Positions 46,026-56,134 of a stretch of 64,000 nt of DNA are shown here, in pieces. The notes beneath the pieces are model-generated. The model did not search any database. It was not told the origin of the DNA and saw only the letters and a list, made by a program, of their open reading frames with translations. This stretch comes from Mesorhizobium sp. WSM3626. Its GTDB lineage: Bacteria; Pseudomonadota; Alphaproteobacteria; Rhizobiales; Rhizobiaceae. Both the position numbers and the translations under genes were made by a program. The number at the start of each line of letters is the position of its first letter. Positions within the stretch are counted from its first letter, which is position 1. Location: NCBI RefSeq assembly GCF_000513935.1, contig NZ_AZUY01000001.1:201276-265275 (forward strand), read 5' to 3'.

Positions 46026-47422
46026 AGATGCCGCAGACCATTGGCCTCGTGCATTTCATCGGCATTGGCGGTATCGGCATGAGCGGCATCGCCGAGGTGC
46101 TGCACAATCTCGGCTACAAGGTGCAAGGGTCCGACCAGGCCGACAGCGCCAATGTGCAGCGGCTGCGCGACAAGGGCATCGAATGCTTCGTCGGCCACAA
46201 GGCCGAGAATCTCGGTGACGCCGAGGTCATCGTCGTCTCGACCGCGATCAAGAAGTCGAATCCCGAACTGAAGGCGGCGCGTGAAAAGCTGTTGCCGATC
46301 GTGCGCCGCGCCGAGATGCTTGCCGAGCTGATGCGTTTCCGCCAGGCTGTTGCCATCGGCGGCACGCATGGCAAGACGACGACGACCTCGATGGTGGCGA
46401 CACTGCTTGAAGCCGGTGGGCTCGACCCGACCGTCATCAATGGCGGCATCATCAATGCCTATGGCACCAATGCGCGCATGGGCGACGGCGAGTGGATGGT
46501 GGTCGAAGCCGACGAAAGCGACGGCACCTTCCTCAAGCTGCCAGCCGACATCGCGGTCGTCACCAACATCGATCCCGAGCATCTCGATCATTATGGCAAT
46601 TTCGACAATGTGCGCGAAGCGTTCCGCCAGTTCGTCGAGAACGTGCCTTTCTATGGCTTCGGCGTGATGTGCACCGATCACCCGGAAGTGCAGGCGCTGG
46701 TCGGCCGCATCGAGGACCGGCGCGTCATCACCTATGGCGAGAACGCACAGGCCGACGTGCGCTTCACCAACCACCGCATGGCGGGGGCGACCTCGGAGTT
46801 CGATGTCATCATCCGCGACCGCAAGGGGCGCGGCCAGACAACGATAGCGGGCCTGCGCCTGCCGATGCCTGGTCACCACAATGTGTCCAACGCGACGGCC
46901 GCGATCGCGGTCGCGCACGAACTCGGCCTCTCCGCCGAGGCGATCAAGAAGGGTCTGTCGTCCTTCGCCGGCGTCAAGCGCCGCTTCACGCATACCGGTT
47001 CCTGGAATGGTGTCGACGTGTTCGACGACTACGGCCACCACCCGGTCGAGATCTCGGCGGTGCTGAAGGCGGCGCGCAGCGCCACCAACGGGCGCGTCAT
47101 CGCCATCGCCCAGCCGCACCGCTTCACCCGGCTGCACGATCTGTTCAACGAGTTCTCCGCCTGCTTCAACGATGCCGACACGGTGATGGTCGCCCCGGTC
47201 TACGCCGCCGGCGAAGAGCCGATCGACGGCGTGACCTCGGACGCGCTGGTGTCGCGCATCCGCGCCGGTGGCCATCGTGATGCCCGCTACATCGAAGGGC
47301 CGGCGGATATCGCGCCTGTCATCCGCGACATCGCCAAGCCCGGCGACTTCGTCGTCTTCCTGGGCGCCGGCAATATCACCCAATGGGCCTATGCCTTGCC
47401 GAAGGAGCTTGCCGCCTCATGA
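46022..47422 (+). CDS. murC: UDP-MurNAc:L-alanine ligase MurC
   Basis: The 466-residue Mur ligase adds L-Ala to UDP-MurNAc, the first step of stem-peptide assembly. [24 protein letters not shown] N-terminus ([15 protein letters not shown], 10-24), [22 protein letters not shown] (ATP loop, about 114-135), [51 protein letters not shown] and FLGAGNI near the end are all present. It overlaps murG by four bases and murB by four (ATGA). Confidence 0.97.
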   Translation: MKMPQTIGLVHFIGIGGIGMSGIAEVLHNLGYKVQGSDQADSANVQRLRDKGIECFVGHKAENLGDAEVIVVSTAIKKSNPELKAAREKLLPIVRRAEMLAELMRFRQAVAIGGTHGKTTTTSMVATLLEAGGLDPTVINGGIINAYGTNARMGDGEWMVVEADESDGTFLKLPADIAVVTNIDPEHLDHYGNFDNVREAFRQFVENVPFYGFGVMCTDHPEVQALVGRIEDRRVITYGENAQADVRFTNHRMAGATSEFDVIIRDRKGRGQTTIAGLRLPMPGHHNVSNATAAIAVAHELGLSAEAIKKGLSSFAGVKRRFTHTGSWNGVDVFDDYGHHPVEISAVLKAARSATNGRVIAIAQPHRFTRLHDLFNEFSACFNDADTVMVAPVYAAGEEPIDGVTSDALVSRIRAGGHRDARYIEGPADIAPVIRDIAKPGDFVVFLGAGNITQWAYALPKELAAS

Positions 47423-48384
47423 TGAACGGCCAGGCCCTGATCGACAGACTTGGCGACCGGCTGGCCGGCCTGCGCGGTCGCATCACGCCGAACGCCGAGA
47501 TGGACAAGATCACCTGGTTCCGCGCAGGCGGCCTTGCCGAGGCGCTGTTCCAGCCGGCGGACGAGGAGGACCTTGCGGCGTTCCTCAGGGCGGTTCCCGA
47601 AGAGATTCCCTTGATGATCGTCGGCGTCGGTTCGAACCTTCTGGTCCGCGACGGCGGCATTCCGGGTTTTGTCGTCAGGCTTTCCGCGAAGGGCTTTGGC
47701 GAGCCAGAAGTCATTTCCCCGATCAGGATCAAGGCAGGTGCCGCCACGCCCGACAAGCGTATCGCGGCGGTGGCGCTCGAGGCCGGCATTGGCGGCTTCC
47801 ATTTCTATCACGGCATTCCGGGCGCCATTGGCGGGGCGCTCAGGATGAATGCCGGCGCCAATGGCGTCGAGACGCGCGAGCGCGTCGTCGAGGTGCGGGC
47901 GCTCGACCGCAAGGGCAATGTCCAGACGCTGAGCAATGCCGAGATGGGCTATGCCTATCGCCATTCGGCGGCACCGTCCGGGTTGATCTTCACCTCGGCC
48001 GTTTTCGAAGGCTTTGCCGAGGAGAAAGCGGTGATCAAGACGGCGATGGATGCGGTGCAGAACCATCGCGAGACGGTGCAGCCGATCCGCGAGAAGACCG
48101 GCGGCTCGACCTTCAAGAATCCGGAAGGCACCTCGGCCTGGAAGGAAATCGACAAGGCGGGTTGCCGCGGCCTGATGATCGGCGGCGCGCAGATGTCGCC
48201 GATGCACTGCAACTTCATGATCAACACCGGAACCGCGACCGGCTACGACCTCGAATATCTCGGCGAGACGGTACGCGCGCGGGTGCTCGAGCATTCCGGC
48301 ATCCGGTTGCAGTGGGAGATCAAGCGCATCGGCGATTTCCGCTCCGGGCATGCCGTGCAGGAGTTCCTCGGCCAGCTCCTTTAG
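47419..48384 (+). CDS. murB: UDP-N-acetylenolpyruvoylglucosamine reductase MurB
   Basis: The 321-residue FAD enzyme reduces the enolpyruvyl group to give UDP-MurNAc, using [30 protein letters not shown] (about 34-58) and [21 protein letters not shown] are FAD-binding blocks. [19 protein letters not shown] (about 138-156), SYxYR-like YAYRHSA, and GSTFKNPEG with the catalytic Ser are present, followed by [18 protein letters not shown]. It is the type II form, lacking the Tyr loop of E. coli MurB. ATGATG at 47419 allows a start one codon later. A 302-bp gap follows. Confidence 0.96.
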   Translation: MMNGQALIDRLGDRLAGLRGRITPNAEMDKITWFRAGGLAEALFQPADEEDLAAFLRAVPEEIPLMIVGVGSNLLVRDGGIPGFVVRLSAKGFGEPEVISPIRIKAGAATPDKRIAAVALEAGIGGFHFYHGIPGAIGGALRMNAGANGVETRERVVEVRALDRKGNVQTLSNAEMGYAYRHSAAPSGLIFTSAVFEGFAEEKAVIKTAMDAVQNHRETVQPIREKTGGSTFKNPEGTSAWKEIDKAGCRGLMIGGAQMSPMHCNFMINTGTATGYDLEYLGETVRARVLEHSGIRLQWEIKRIGDFRSGHAVQEFLGQLL

Positions 48385-48686
48385 CGCATCTTGAAGTTCA
48401 CGTGATGCGTGAACTTCAACGGGATCGAAATGCCGTGAAATCGTTGCTGCAAAGACTCAGCGACACGGTTTTCGCATCCATTTTCTCAGAAAGTGAATCT
48501 CTCGGAATCATAAGTACTTGCCAGTGAATCAACTCTCTGATTCTCTGCCCTAAAGCGTTTCCTGATTTGAGTCGTTCGACGCGTTACCCGCGTTTTCCGT
48601 CTGGGGGGGGGAACCTGCCGGGAGACTCGGACTCAATGTTGCGGAAATCTTGGATTTTGGTCCGCCGTGAGAGGGGATGACGGGGA
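48385..48686. promoter_or_regulatory. 302-bp murB-ddl gap with a hairpin, GANTC cluster and poly-G tract
   Basis: This gap splits the cluster into two likely transcription units and is markedly more AT-rich than its flanks. It holds a perfect hairpin at 48391-48419 and eight GANTC sites at 48454, 48495, 48505, 48526, 48539, 48569, 48624 and 48630. Nine consecutive G sit at 48603-48611. No gene is seen. A promoter for ddl-ftsQ-ftsA-ftsZ should be here, but I cannot fix its hexamers. Confidence 0.65.
48391..48419. terminator. perfect 12-bp hairpin after murB
   Basis: TTGAAGTTCACG (48391-48402), loop TGATG, CGTGAACTTCAA (48408-48419) begins seven bases after the murB stop. There is no T-run, so it could be a 3' stabiliser or a dispersed palindrome rather than an efficient terminator. 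Confidence 0.5.
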
Positions 48687-49613
48687 ATGAAAAACAAGCA
48701 TGTGGCCGTATTGCTGGGAGGTTTCTCGTCCGAGCGGCCCGTGTCCTTGTCTTCCGGAAAAGCCTGTGCCGATGCGCTGGACCAGGAGGGGTATCAGGTC
48801 ACTCGTGTCGATGTCGGGCGCGATGTCGGCTCGGTGCTTGCCGAGCTCAAGCCCGACGTCGCCTTCAATGCGCTGCATGGACCCTTTGGCGAGGACGGTA
48901 CCATCCAGGGTATCCTTGAATATCTCGGCATTCCCTACACCCATTCCGGCGTGCTCGCCTCGGCGCTTGCCATGAACAAGGAACAGGCGAAGAAGATCGT
49001 CAAATCGGTCGGCGTTCCCGTTGCCGAATCGAAGGTCGCCAATCGCTTCTCTATCCAGAACAAGCACCCGATGAAGCCGCCCTACGTGGTCAAGCCGGTC
49101 AGCGAAGGATCGAGCTTCGGCGTCGTCATCGTGTCGGAGGGGCAGTCGCACCCACCGCAGGTGATCGGGTCGTCCGAGTGGAAATATGGCGATACCGTCA
49201 TGGTCGAACGCTACATCCATGGGCGCGAGCTGACCTGCGCCGTCATGGGCGATGTGGCGCTTGGCGTCTGCGAGATCATCCCGACGGGCCATTCCTTCTA
49301 CGACTATGATTCAAAATATGTCGCGGGCGGATCAAAACACGAATGCCCCGCAAAAGTTTCACCGAATATTTACCAAAAAATACAGACACTGGCGCTCAAG
49401 GCTCACCAAGCTGTCGGCTGTCGGGGCGTTTCCCGGTCGGACTTCCGTTATGACGATCGTCACTCCGAAAATGGCGAGGTTGTATGGCTCGAGGTCAACA
49501 CTCAGCCGGGCATGACGCCGACGTCTCTGGTGCCTGAAATTGCCGCCCATGCCGGGCATTCGTTTGGTGAACTGTTGAGTTGGATGGTGGAGGACGCTTC
49601 GTGTCTGCGTTGA
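48687..49613 (+). CDS. ddl: D-alanine-D-alanine ligase
   Basis: The 308-residue ATP-grasp enzyme supplies D-Ala-D-Ala for MurF. It starts [28 protein letters not shown] (4-31, with the conserved E-x-x-VSLxSG). [49 protein letters not shown], and [22 protein letters not shown] give the ATP and D-Ala sites. The middle (about 49300-49390) is visibly AT-richer than the rest of the cluster. The 3' end overlaps ftsQ by 13 bases. Upstream is the GANTC-rich gap. Confidence 0.96.
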   Translation: MKNKHVAVLLGGFSSERPVSLSSGKACADALDQEGYQVTRVDVGRDVGSVLAELKPDVAFNALHGPFGEDGTIQGILEYLGIPYTHSGVLASALAMNKEQAKKIVKSVGVPVAESKVANRFSIQNKHPMKPPYVVKPVSEGSSFGVVIVSEGQSHPPQVIGSSEWKYGDTVMVERYIHGRELTCAVMGDVALGVCEIIPTGHSFYDYDSKYVAGGSKHECPAKVSPNIYQKIQTLALKAHQAVGCRGVSRSDFRYDDRHSENGEVVWLEVNTQPGMTPTSLVPEIAAHAGHSFGELLSWMVEDASCLR

Positions 49614-50542
49614 AATGGGGGCAGGGCAAGGTGAGGGGCGCGGCCGGGCCGTCGCTGTTCGGCTTGCCGTTGTCGTTGGACCATTTCGTCCTGCCGCGCG
49701 TGCTTCGCCGCCCGGTGCGCATCCTGACGCGCCTTGGTGATGGTGAATTCCAGGCGCCGCGGTTCTCCGTCGCGATCATGTCGTCGGTGCTGCTGGCTTC
49801 GAGCGGGGCCTATGGCGCCTACCTCGGCGGTCATGCCGACGGCATCATTCAAAGCATCACCGCCCGCACCGGCTTTGCCGTCGATCAGGTCAAGGTGGTC
49901 GGCAACCGTCAGACTTCAGAGATCGACATTCTCGACAGGCTTGAACTCGATGGCTGGACTTCGCTGATCGGCTTCGATGCCGAGGCCGCGCGGGAGCGCA
50001 TCGCGACCTTGCCGTGGATCCAGGTCGCCGCGGTGCGCAAGGTCTATCCGCATACGCTCGAAGTGCGCGTCGAAGAGCGCGCGGCTTTCGCGCTCTGGCA
50101 GCAGGGCAACGACCTCTCCGTCATCGAAAAGGATGGCGCTGTCATCGCGCCGTTCTCGGGCGGCAAGCAGGTGCTCCTGCCGCTGTTGATCGGTACCGGC
50201 GCGCCCGCCAAGGCGCCTGATTTCCTGGCCAGGATCGAACAGTATCCCGACCTTGCCAGCCGCATCAAAGGCTATGTCCGCGTCGGCGAGCGGCGCTGGG
50301 ACCTGAAGCTGGACAACGGCATCACCATCAAGCTGCCCGAGGATGACGAGGATCAGGCGCTCGCCGAACTCGTCAAGATGGACCATGACAGGGGCCTGTT
50401 GTCGCGCGACATCGCCGCTGTCGACATGCGCCTGACGGACCGGCTGGTCGTGGAGCTGACGCCACAGGCGGCGACGCAGCGCGAAGCCGCGCTCAACGAG
50501 AAACCAAAGACCCTCAAGCGCAAGCCGGAGACGAAGATATGA
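49601..50542 (+). CDS. ftsQ: cell division protein FtsQ
   Basis: The 313-residue bitopic divisome protein starts with a GTG at 49601 behind GGAGG. The cytoplasmic tail is about 55 residues, one membrane helix follows (about 56-75, [20 protein letters not shown]), then a POTRA domain (about 90-160: [21 protein letters not shown]). The beta domain and FtsQ_DivIB region follow to about 290. The charged Lys-rich end reads [13 protein letters not shown]. FtsQ links early and late division proteins through FtsB/FtsL. It overlaps ddl by 13 bases and ftsA by four. Confidence 0.93.
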   Translation: MSALKWGQGKVRGAAGPSLFGLPLSLDHFVLPRVLRRPVRILTRLGDGEFQAPRFSVAIMSSVLLASSGAYGAYLGGHADGIIQSITARTGFAVDQVKVVGNRQTSEIDILDRLELDGWTSLIGFDAEAARERIATLPWIQVAAVRKVYPHTLEVRVEERAAFALWQQGNDLSVIEKDGAVIAPFSGGKQVLLPLLIGTGAPAKAPDFLARIEQYPDLASRIKGYVRVGERRWDLKLDNGITIKLPEDDEDQALAELVKMDHDRGLLSRDIAAVDMRLTDRLVVELTPQAATQREAALNEKPKTLKRKPETKI

Positions 50543-51846
50543 GCTGGCTTGGCGGTTCTGGCGATGCCTCGTCGCGCCGGTCGGGCACATTGACAGTGCT
50601 GGACGTCGGCTCGAACAAGGTCTGCTGCATGGTGGCCAAGCTCAAGCCGAACGATGACGGCAAGCTGTTGCGTGGCCGCTCGCACCGCATCCAGGTCATC
50701 GGTATCGGTCACCAGAAATCGCAAGGCGTGAAGTCGGGCGTCATCGTCGATCTCGACCGTGCCGAGCATGCTATCCGCCTGTCCGTCGACGCCGCCGAGC
50801 GCATGGCCGGGCTGACGGTCGATTCGCTGATCGTCAACATGACCGCCGGACGGCTGAAGAGCGAAAGCTTCTCGGCCACCATCAACCTTGGCGGCCACGA
50901 GGCCGACGAGGCCGACATCAAGCGCGTGCTCGGCGCCGGCGCCAAGCAGGCACTGAAGGCTGAACGCGAGGTGGTCCATTCGCTGCCCGTCGGCTTCTCG
51001 CTGGATGCCGAACGCGGCGTGCGCGATCCGCGCGGCATGGTCGGTGACACGCTTGGGGTCGACATGCATGTGCTGACCGGTGACGCGGCACCGATGCGCA
51101 ATTTGGAGCTTTCCATCAATCGCTCGCACCTGTCGGTCGAGCGCATGGTGGCGACGCCCTATGCCAGCGGGCTGGCGGCACTCGTCGACGACGAGCTGGA
51201 ACTCGGAGCCGCCTGCATCGACATGGGCGGCGGCACGACGACGATCTCGGTGTTTTCGGAAGGCAAGTTCGTTCATGGCGACGCCATTGCCATCGGCGGC
51301 AACCATGTCACGCTCGACATGGCCAAGGGACTTTCGACCTCGCTCGATGCCGCCGAACGGCTGAAGGTGATGCACGGCTCGGCGCTGCCGGGCAGTGCCG
51401 ACGATCGCGACCTGGTTTCGATCCAGCCGATCGGCGACGATGGCGACGTGCCGCTGCAGATTCCGCGTTCGGTGATGACGCGCATCGTGCGCGCCCGCAT
51501 CGACGAGACGCTCGAACTCCTGCGCGACCGGTTGAACAAGTCCGGCTACGGCAATGCGGTCGGCAAGCGCGTCGTGCTCACCGGCGGCGCCAGCCAACTG
51601 GCCGGCCTGCCGGAGGCGGCGCGCCGCATCCTGGGGCGCAATGTACGCATCGGTCGCCCGCTCGGCGTGGCGGGCTTGCCCGAAGCGGCGAAAGGCCCTG
51701 CTTTCTCGGCCGCTGTCGGGCTTCTGATCTATCCGCAGATGGCGAGCTTCGAGAGCCATCCGGCGAAAGGCATTTCCGGTCTCAGGATGACCGGAACTGG
51801 TGGAAAACTGCATCGCATGAGTCAGTGGTTGAGAGACAGTTTCTAA
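50539..51846 (+). CDS. ftsA: cell division protein FtsA
   Basis: The 435-residue actin-fold protein has phosphate-1 motif LTVLDVGSNKVCCMVAKL (about 15-32), SHARED-domain 1C segments (TVDSLIVNMTAGRL), phosphate-2 ACIDMGGGTTTISVF (about 224-238), and adenosine motif VVLTGGASQLAGLPE (about 346-360). The C-terminus (GGKLHRMSQWLRDSF) is the amphipathic helix that binds the membrane. It tethers FtsZ to the inner membrane. It overlaps ftsQ (ATGA), and 66 bases separate it from ftsZ. Confidence 0.96.
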   Translation: MSWLGGSGDASSRRSGTLTVLDVGSNKVCCMVAKLKPNDDGKLLRGRSHRIQVIGIGHQKSQGVKSGVIVDLDRAEHAIRLSVDAAERMAGLTVDSLIVNMTAGRLKSESFSATINLGGHEADEADIKRVLGAGAKQALKAEREVVHSLPVGFSLDAERGVRDPRGMVGDTLGVDMHVLTGDAAPMRNLELSINRSHLSVERMVATPYASGLAALVDDELELGAACIDMGGGTTTISVFSEGKFVHGDAIAIGGNHVTLDMAKGLSTSLDAAERLKVMHGSALPGSADDRDLVSIQPIGDDGDVPLQIPRSVMTRIVRARIDETLELLRDRLNKSGYGNAVGKRVVLTGGASQLAGLPEAARRILGRNVRIGRPLGVAGLPEAAKGPAFSAAVGLLIYPQMASFESHPAKGISGLRMTGTGGKLHRMSQWLRDSF

Positions 51847-51912
51847 TTGACGGGGACAGCCCCATAGGCGGCCGCGGCGGCGAAGCGGCGTGAAAGGCAA
51901 AGGACGGAGACA

Positions 51913-53598
51913 ATGACCATCAATCTGCAGAAGCCGGACATCACCGAGCTCAAGCCGCGCATCACCGTGTTCGGTGTCGGCGGCGGCGGCGGCAATGCCG
52001 TGAACAACATGATCACCGCCGGACTGCGCGGTGTCGAGTTCGTCGTGGCCAACACCGACGCGCAGGCGCTGACCATGTCGAAGGCCTCCCGGCTGATCCA
52101 GCTTGGCGCGCATGTCACCGAGGGGCTCGGTGCCGGATCGCAGCCGGAAGTCGGCCGCGCCGCGGCGGAAGAGTGCATCGACGAGATCCTTGACCATCTC
52201 ACCAACACCCACATGTGCTTCGTAACCGCCGGCATGGGCGGCGGCACCGGTACGGGTGCTGCTCCGGTTGTTGCCCGCGCGGCCCGCGAGAAGGGCATCC
52301 TGACCGTCGGCGTCGTCACCAAGCCGTTCCACTTCGAAGGCCAGCGCCGCATGAAAACGGCCGACTTCGGCATCGAGGAGTTGCAGAAATGCGTCGACAC
52401 CTTGATCGTCATCCCCAACCAGAACCTGTTCCGGCTGGCCAATGACAAGACCACCTTCGCCGACGCCTTCGCGATGGCCGACCAGGTGCTCTACTCCGGT
52501 GTCGCCTGCATCACCGACCTGATGGTCAAGGAAGGCCTGATCAACCTCGACTTCGCCGATGTGCGTTCGGTGATGCGCGAGATGGGCAAGGCGATGATGG
52601 GCACCGGCGAGGCTTCGGGCGAGGGCCGTGCGATGGCCGCGGCGGAAGCCGCGATCGCCAACCCGCTGCTCGACGAGACCTCGATGAAGGGCGCCAAGGG
52701 CCTGCTGATCTCGATCACCGGCGGCCGCGACCTGACCCTGTTCGAAGTCGACGAAGCCGCGACCCGCATCCGCGAGGAAGTCGACCAGGACGCCAACATC
52801 ATCCTGGGCGCCACTTTCGACGAGGAACTCGAAGGCGTCATCCGCGTCTCGGTGGTCGCCACAGGCATCGACAAGTCGGCGGCTGAAATCGCCGCCGCGC
52901 CGATTTCGATCCGCACCGCTCCGCCGAAGCCGGCTGCCCGGCCGGCCGTCGCCCCGATGGAAAGCCGCCCGGCACCGGTCCAGCAGGCTGCTTACGAGCC
53001 GCGCGCCGCCGATCCGGTTGCCGAAGCCATCCAGTTGGCCGAAGCGAATGCCGCGGCCATGGCGCAGGCTCGTCCGGCTCCGGTCGCCCATGCGGACGAT
53101 TTCCGCCCGCAGAGCAAGATCTTCCAGGCGCCGCCCGCACAGCCGCAGCCGATGGTGCAGCCGGTCGTCCAGCAGATGATGCAGCCGGCTCCGCAGCCGC
53201 GCGAAATACTGCGTGAGGTCCAGCAGCCGGTCGCGATGGCGCCGCAGCGCATGCCGCGCGTCGAGGACTTTCCGCCGGTCGTGAAGGCCGAGGTCGACGC
53301 CAAGAGCCGTCCGGTGGACCATGAGAACAGCGGCCCGATGGGTCTCCTGAAGCGTCTGACCAATGGCCTGACCCGTCGCGAAGAGGAACCTGCACGGCTG
53401 CAGCCGGCGCAACCGCGCGAGCCCAAACTGCGCCAGGCCGCACCGGAAGTGCGCCGCCTCGCCAGCCAGGACGCGCAGCTCTACGCGCCGCGCCGCGGTC
53501 AGCTGGACGATCAGGGCCGCCTGACGCCGCAGACCAGGGCGACTCAGGACGACGATCAGTTGGAGATTCCGGCGTTCCTGCGCCGCCAGGCCAACTGA
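51913..53598 (+). CDS. ftsZ: cell division GTPase FtsZ
   Basis: The 561-residue tubulin homologue has [13 protein letters not shown] at 21-33 and the tubulin signature [12 protein letters not shown] at 108-118. [15 protein letters not shown] [11 protein letters not shown] and GARI-type T7 loop residues follow, with the GTPase core ending near 320. A long Pro/Gln/Ala-rich linker (about 330-540), with [19 protein letters not shown] repeats, is unusual in length but normal for rhizobia. The C-terminal peptide [14 protein letters not shown] binds FtsA. It forms the division ring and has its own ribosome site (GGACGGAGAC). Confidence 0.98.
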   Translation: MTINLQKPDITELKPRITVFGVGGGGGNAVNNMITAGLRGVEFVVANTDAQALTMSKASRLIQLGAHVTEGLGAGSQPEVGRAAAEECIDEILDHLTNTHMCFVTAGMGGGTGTGAAPVVARAAREKGILTVGVVTKPFHFEGQRRMKTADFGIEELQKCVDTLIVIPNQNLFRLANDKTTFADAFAMADQVLYSGVACITDLMVKEGLINLDFADVRSVMREMGKAMMGTGEASGEGRAMAAAEAAIANPLLDETSMKGAKGLLISITGGRDLTLFEVDEAATRIREEVDQDANIILGATFDEELEGVIRVSVVATGIDKSAAEIAAAPISIRTAPPKPAARPAVAPMESRPAPVQQAAYEPRAADPVAEAIQLAEANAAAMAQARPAPVAHADDFRPQSKIFQAPPAQPQPMVQPVVQQMMQPAPQPREILREVQQPVAMAPQRMPRVEDFPPVVKAEVDAKSRPVDHENSGPMGLLKRLTNGLTRREEEPARLQPAQPREPKLRQAAPEVRRLASQDAQLYAPRRGQLDDQGRLTPQTRATQDDDQLEIPAFLRRQAN

Positions 53599-53621
53599 GT
53601 CGTTAACGGACTGTAACAATT

Positions 53622-53676
53622 GTTAACAGGCAGGCAAGGAATTGCTTGGCTGTTAACGTTTAAAATGCCGTATAAT
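53622..53676 (+). promoter_or_regulatory. hairpin and candidate promoter upstream of lpxC
   Basis: GTTAACAG (53622-53629) and CTGTTAAC (53650-53657) can pair across a 20-base loop that has its own CAAG/CTTG arms. TATAAT (53671-53676) follows, with TTGGCT (53646-53651) as a possible -35 at a long 19-bp spacing. The 280-bp gap may contain both an ftsZ 3' hairpin and the lpxC promoter. No gene is seen in it. Two GANTC sites flank it (53597 and 53741). Confidence 0.45.
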
Positions 53677-53878
53677 CAATTGGTTATGGCGCCGTACATG
53701 TTCCAGTTCGGGGTTACAAAGAGTAAGAAACCGTGATTTGGAGTCTCCTTGCCGGGACATTATCTTCGCTGCCTACCATAGTCGGTATGCCGGGATTTCG
53801 GGGGAAGGGGCCCTGCCTGCCGATTTAACAAGAGCCGCGCCCTCGGGCTGGAGAAGCGGACCTAGGCATTACGGGCTC

Positions 53879-54829
53879 ATGGGGATTGTCTTGCACGACC
53901 ACCAGACGACAGTGAAGACGCGCGCGTCGCTTACAGGCACCGGCGTTCACAGCGGCAAAGAAGTTTCCATCAGTTTCCTGCCCGCGGATGCCGATACCGG
54001 CATCGTGTTCCAGCTCCTTAATGGCGATGGGCAGGGCCGTGAGTTCCGCGCCCTGTTTTCCGAGATCGGCGCCACCGACCTTTGCACAATGCTCGGCGAT
54101 CCCTCGGGTGAGCACATCGCCACGGTCGAGCACATCATGGCGGCCCTGTTCGGGCTCGGCATCGACAATGTCGTCATCGAGGTCGACGGCCACGAGGTTC
54201 CAATCCTTGATGGCAGCGCCATGGCGTTCGTCGAAGCCATCGACCAGGCCGGCATCGAGGTGTTGGCCGTCAAGCGGCGCTATATCAGGGTGGTCAAGCC
54301 GGTCCGCATCGAGAACGGCGCCTCTTGGGCGGAGTTCAGGCCTTATGACGGTACCCGTTTCGAGGTCGAGATCGATTTCGAAAGCCCGGCGATCGGCCGT
54401 CAGCTCTTCGCATCGGACATCAACGCCGATATTTTCCGCCGCGACATCGCGCGGGCCCGCACCTTCGGCTTCATGAAGGACGTCGAGCGGCTGTGGGCCG
54501 CCGGTTATGCGCTGGGATCCTCGCTGGAAAATTCCGTGGTGATCGGTGATGACAACCGCGTCATCAATATGGGCGGCCTGCGCTATCCCAACGAATTCGT
54601 GCGCCACAAGACGCTCGACGCCATGGGCGACCTGGCGCTGGCCGGTGCGCGCTTCATCGGCTGTTTCCGCTCCTATCGCGGCGGTCACAGGCTGAACGCC
54701 GCCGCGCTGCGGCGCCTGCTGTCGGACCGCACGGCCTTCGAGATCGTCGAGACGACACGCCGGGAGCGTGGCCGGGCCGCCGAGATGAACGCCGTCAACG
54801 CGCCGCTCTATGCGCCCTGGATGATCTGA
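53879..54829 (+). CDS. lpxC: UDP-3-O-acyl-N-acetylglucosamine deacetylase
   Basis: The 316-residue Zn amidase catalyses the committed step of lipid A synthesis. Zn ligands are H85 in TVEHIMAALFG, H243 and D247 in RHKTLDAMGD; the general-acid His is H270 in RGGHRLN. The N-terminus QTTVKTRASLTGTGVHSGKEV and DGSAMAFVEAIDQAG are diagnostic. The ATG at 53879 gives the natural length; the frame is open to 53738. The tail beyond residue 290 is slightly longer than in E. coli (305). It ends the dcw-linked block, as in many proteobacteria. Confidence 0.96.
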   Translation: MGIVLHDHQTTVKTRASLTGTGVHSGKEVSISFLPADADTGIVFQLLNGDGQGREFRALFSEIGATDLCTMLGDPSGEHIATVEHIMAALFGLGIDNVVIEVDGHEVPILDGSAMAFVEAIDQAGIEVLAVKRRYIRVVKPVRIENGASWAEFRPYDGTRFEVEIDFESPAIGRQLFASDINADIFRRDIARARTFGFMKDVERLWAAGYALGSSLENSVVIGDDNRVINMGGLRYPNEFVRHKTLDAMGDLALAGARFIGCFRSYRGGHRLNAAALRRLLSDRTAFEIVETTRRERGRAAEMNAVNAPLYAPWMI

Positions 54830-55004
54830 TTTTCTTAATCTTTTTCGGATTCCATGGGGCATGGGTGTTGCATGAATGCATCATCCATCAGCGAAATTGC
54901 ATAGATTTTCACGCCACGGTCCGCCGCCACAAAAATGTGCGATTGGCTGGACATAGCGTTGCCGGGCAAGGCGGTTATGGTTTAAGGCTGCTGCCGTCTA
55001 TTAG

Positions 55005-55050
55005 TGCATGTCGCTCAAAAGTGGGGATCAGTTTTGGGACAACAGCATGC
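55005..55050. repeat. dispersed palindromic element, TGCATGTCG type (copy 2, inverted)
   Basis: A 46-bp hairpin with TGCATGTCG at one end and GCATGCA-type pairing at the other; it is in the reverse orientation to the other three copies. Copies of the same element are at 21662-21708, 56073-56118 and 60948-60993. The open frame that would extend bamD upstream starts inside this repeat and should be ignored. Confidence 0.75.
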
Positions 55051-55090
55051 AAGAGGCATTGAAATAACGCCGAAAGGGCGCAATCCAATC

Positions 55091-55960
55091 ATGTTCTTCA
55101 AGCGAGTCGGTCAATCGAAAGCGCCGCAGCGGTCCGTTTTCCTGGCGCTTTCGGTGGTTGTTCCATCGCTCTTTCTGTCGGCCTGTATGTCGTCGGAGAA
55201 AGATATCGACCTGTCGACCTATGTCGACCAGACCGAGCCGGCCGACGTTCTCTACAATCAGGGCCTCGCCAACATGAATGCGGGACGCCTGGACGAGGCG
55301 AGCAAGAAATTCGACGCCGTCGACCGCCAGCATCCCTATTCGGAGTGGGCGCGCAAATCGATGGTGATGGGCGCGTTCGCCGACTATCGAAAGGGCAGCT
55401 ACGACGACGCGATCCAGTCGGCAAAGCGGTACCTGGCTCTTTATCCGTCCACGGATGACGCCGCCTACGCCCAGTACATCATTGGTCTCAGCTACTATCG
55501 CCAGATCAAGGACGTGACGCAGGACCAGAAGGAAGCACGCCAGACCCTGCAGACCATGCAAGACCTGGTGACGCGCTGGCCGACGTCGGAATATGTAGAC
55601 GATGCCAAGGAAAAGATCCGCTTCGCCAACGACCAGCTCGCCGGCAAGGAAATGCAGATCGGGCGCTATTATCTGGAGCGCCGCGAGTACATCGCCGCCG
55701 TCAAGCGCTTCCGCACCGTGGTCGAAAACTATTCTAATACCCGCCATGTCGAGGAAGCGCTCGCGCGCCTGACCGAAAGCTATTACGCGATGGGATTGAC
55801 CTCGGAGGCCCAGACGGCCGCCGCGGTGCTCGGTACCAACTATCCCGACAGCTCGTGGTACAAGGATTCCTACAAGCTGCTGCAGAGTAACGGGCTGGCA
55901 CCGCGCGAGAATGCCGGATCGTGGATATCCAAGGCCGGGAAGCTGATTACCGGCGCCTGA
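55091..55960 (+). CDS. bamD: outer membrane assembly lipoprotein BamD
   Basis: The 289-residue lipoprotein has its lipobox in SLFLSACMS (Cys at about 32), so it is anchored to the outer membrane. Five TPR-like repeats follow (about 60-260): [73 protein letters not shown] units, as in YfiO. BamD is the essential partner of BamA for inserting outer-membrane proteins. The ATG at 55091 is chosen to give a normal lipoprotein signal; the longer frame begins inside the dispersed repeat. It is followed by a terminator and recN. Confidence 0.93.
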   Translation: MFFKRVGQSKAPQRSVFLALSVVVPSLFLSACMSSEKDIDLSTYVDQTEPADVLYNQGLANMNAGRLDEASKKFDAVDRQHPYSEWARKSMVMGAFADYRKGSYDDAIQSAKRYLALYPSTDDAAYAQYIIGLSYYRQIKDVTQDQKEARQTLQTMQDLVTRWPTSEYVDDAKEKIRFANDQLAGKEMQIGRYYLERREYIAAVKRFRTVVENYSNTRHVEEALARLTESYYAMGLTSEAQTAAAVLGTNYPDSSWYKDSYKLLQSNGLAPRENAGSWISKAGKLITGA

Positions 55961-55970
55961 CCTCCGAGCG

Positions 55971-55991
55971 AAGCGCGCAGCGCGCTTTTTC
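55971..55991 (+). terminator. intrinsic terminator after bamD
   Basis: AAGCGC (55971-55976) pairs with GCGCTT (55982-55987) around a five-base loop, and the T-run TTTTT spans 55986-55990. It lies 10 bases past the bamD stop. Confidence 0.75.
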
Positions 55992-56072
55992 GGATTGATC
56001 CGAAGCTCAAACAAAAAGATAGTGCGGCGCTGCGACTCCAACTGTCGGGTGCCGCCTTAAATTTTTGTTTCG

Positions 56073-56118
56073 TGCCTGTCGTTATCCCGAAACCGGGTCC
56101 ACTTTTGGGCGGCATGCA
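56073..56118. repeat. dispersed palindromic element, TGCATGTCG type (copy 3)
   Basis: TGCCTGTCG at 56073-56081 and CGGCATGCA at 56110-56118 bound a hairpin with ACTTTTGGGC inside. It is slightly diverged from copies 1 and 4. It ends 17 bases before the recN start. Confidence 0.7.
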
Positions 56119-56134
56119 ATAGGTCCGGTTTCTC

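Noticed and set aside
45752..47383. 543-codon minus-strand frame
   Set aside because: Antisense to murC and the murG end; shadow of GC-rich coding.
49300..49390. AT-rich patch in ddl as a sign of recent transfer
   Set aside because: The patch is short and inside a gene with normal Ddl motifs and conserved position in the cluster; composition alone does not show transfer.
50353..53619. 1088-codon open frame on the minus strand
   Set aside because: It lies antisense to ftsA and ftsZ; the high GC of these genes keeps the opposite frame open. Composition (many Arg, Gly, His) is unlike a protein and no motif is seen.
53599..53662. CtrA boxes (TTAA-N7-TTAA) upstream of lpxC
   Set aside because: GTTAAC occurs three times but no pair of TTAA has the required seven-base spacer.
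55961..56134. LexA box for recN
   Set aside because: No GTTC-N7-GTTC or related repeat is present in the gap, so SOS control is not supported by sequence.
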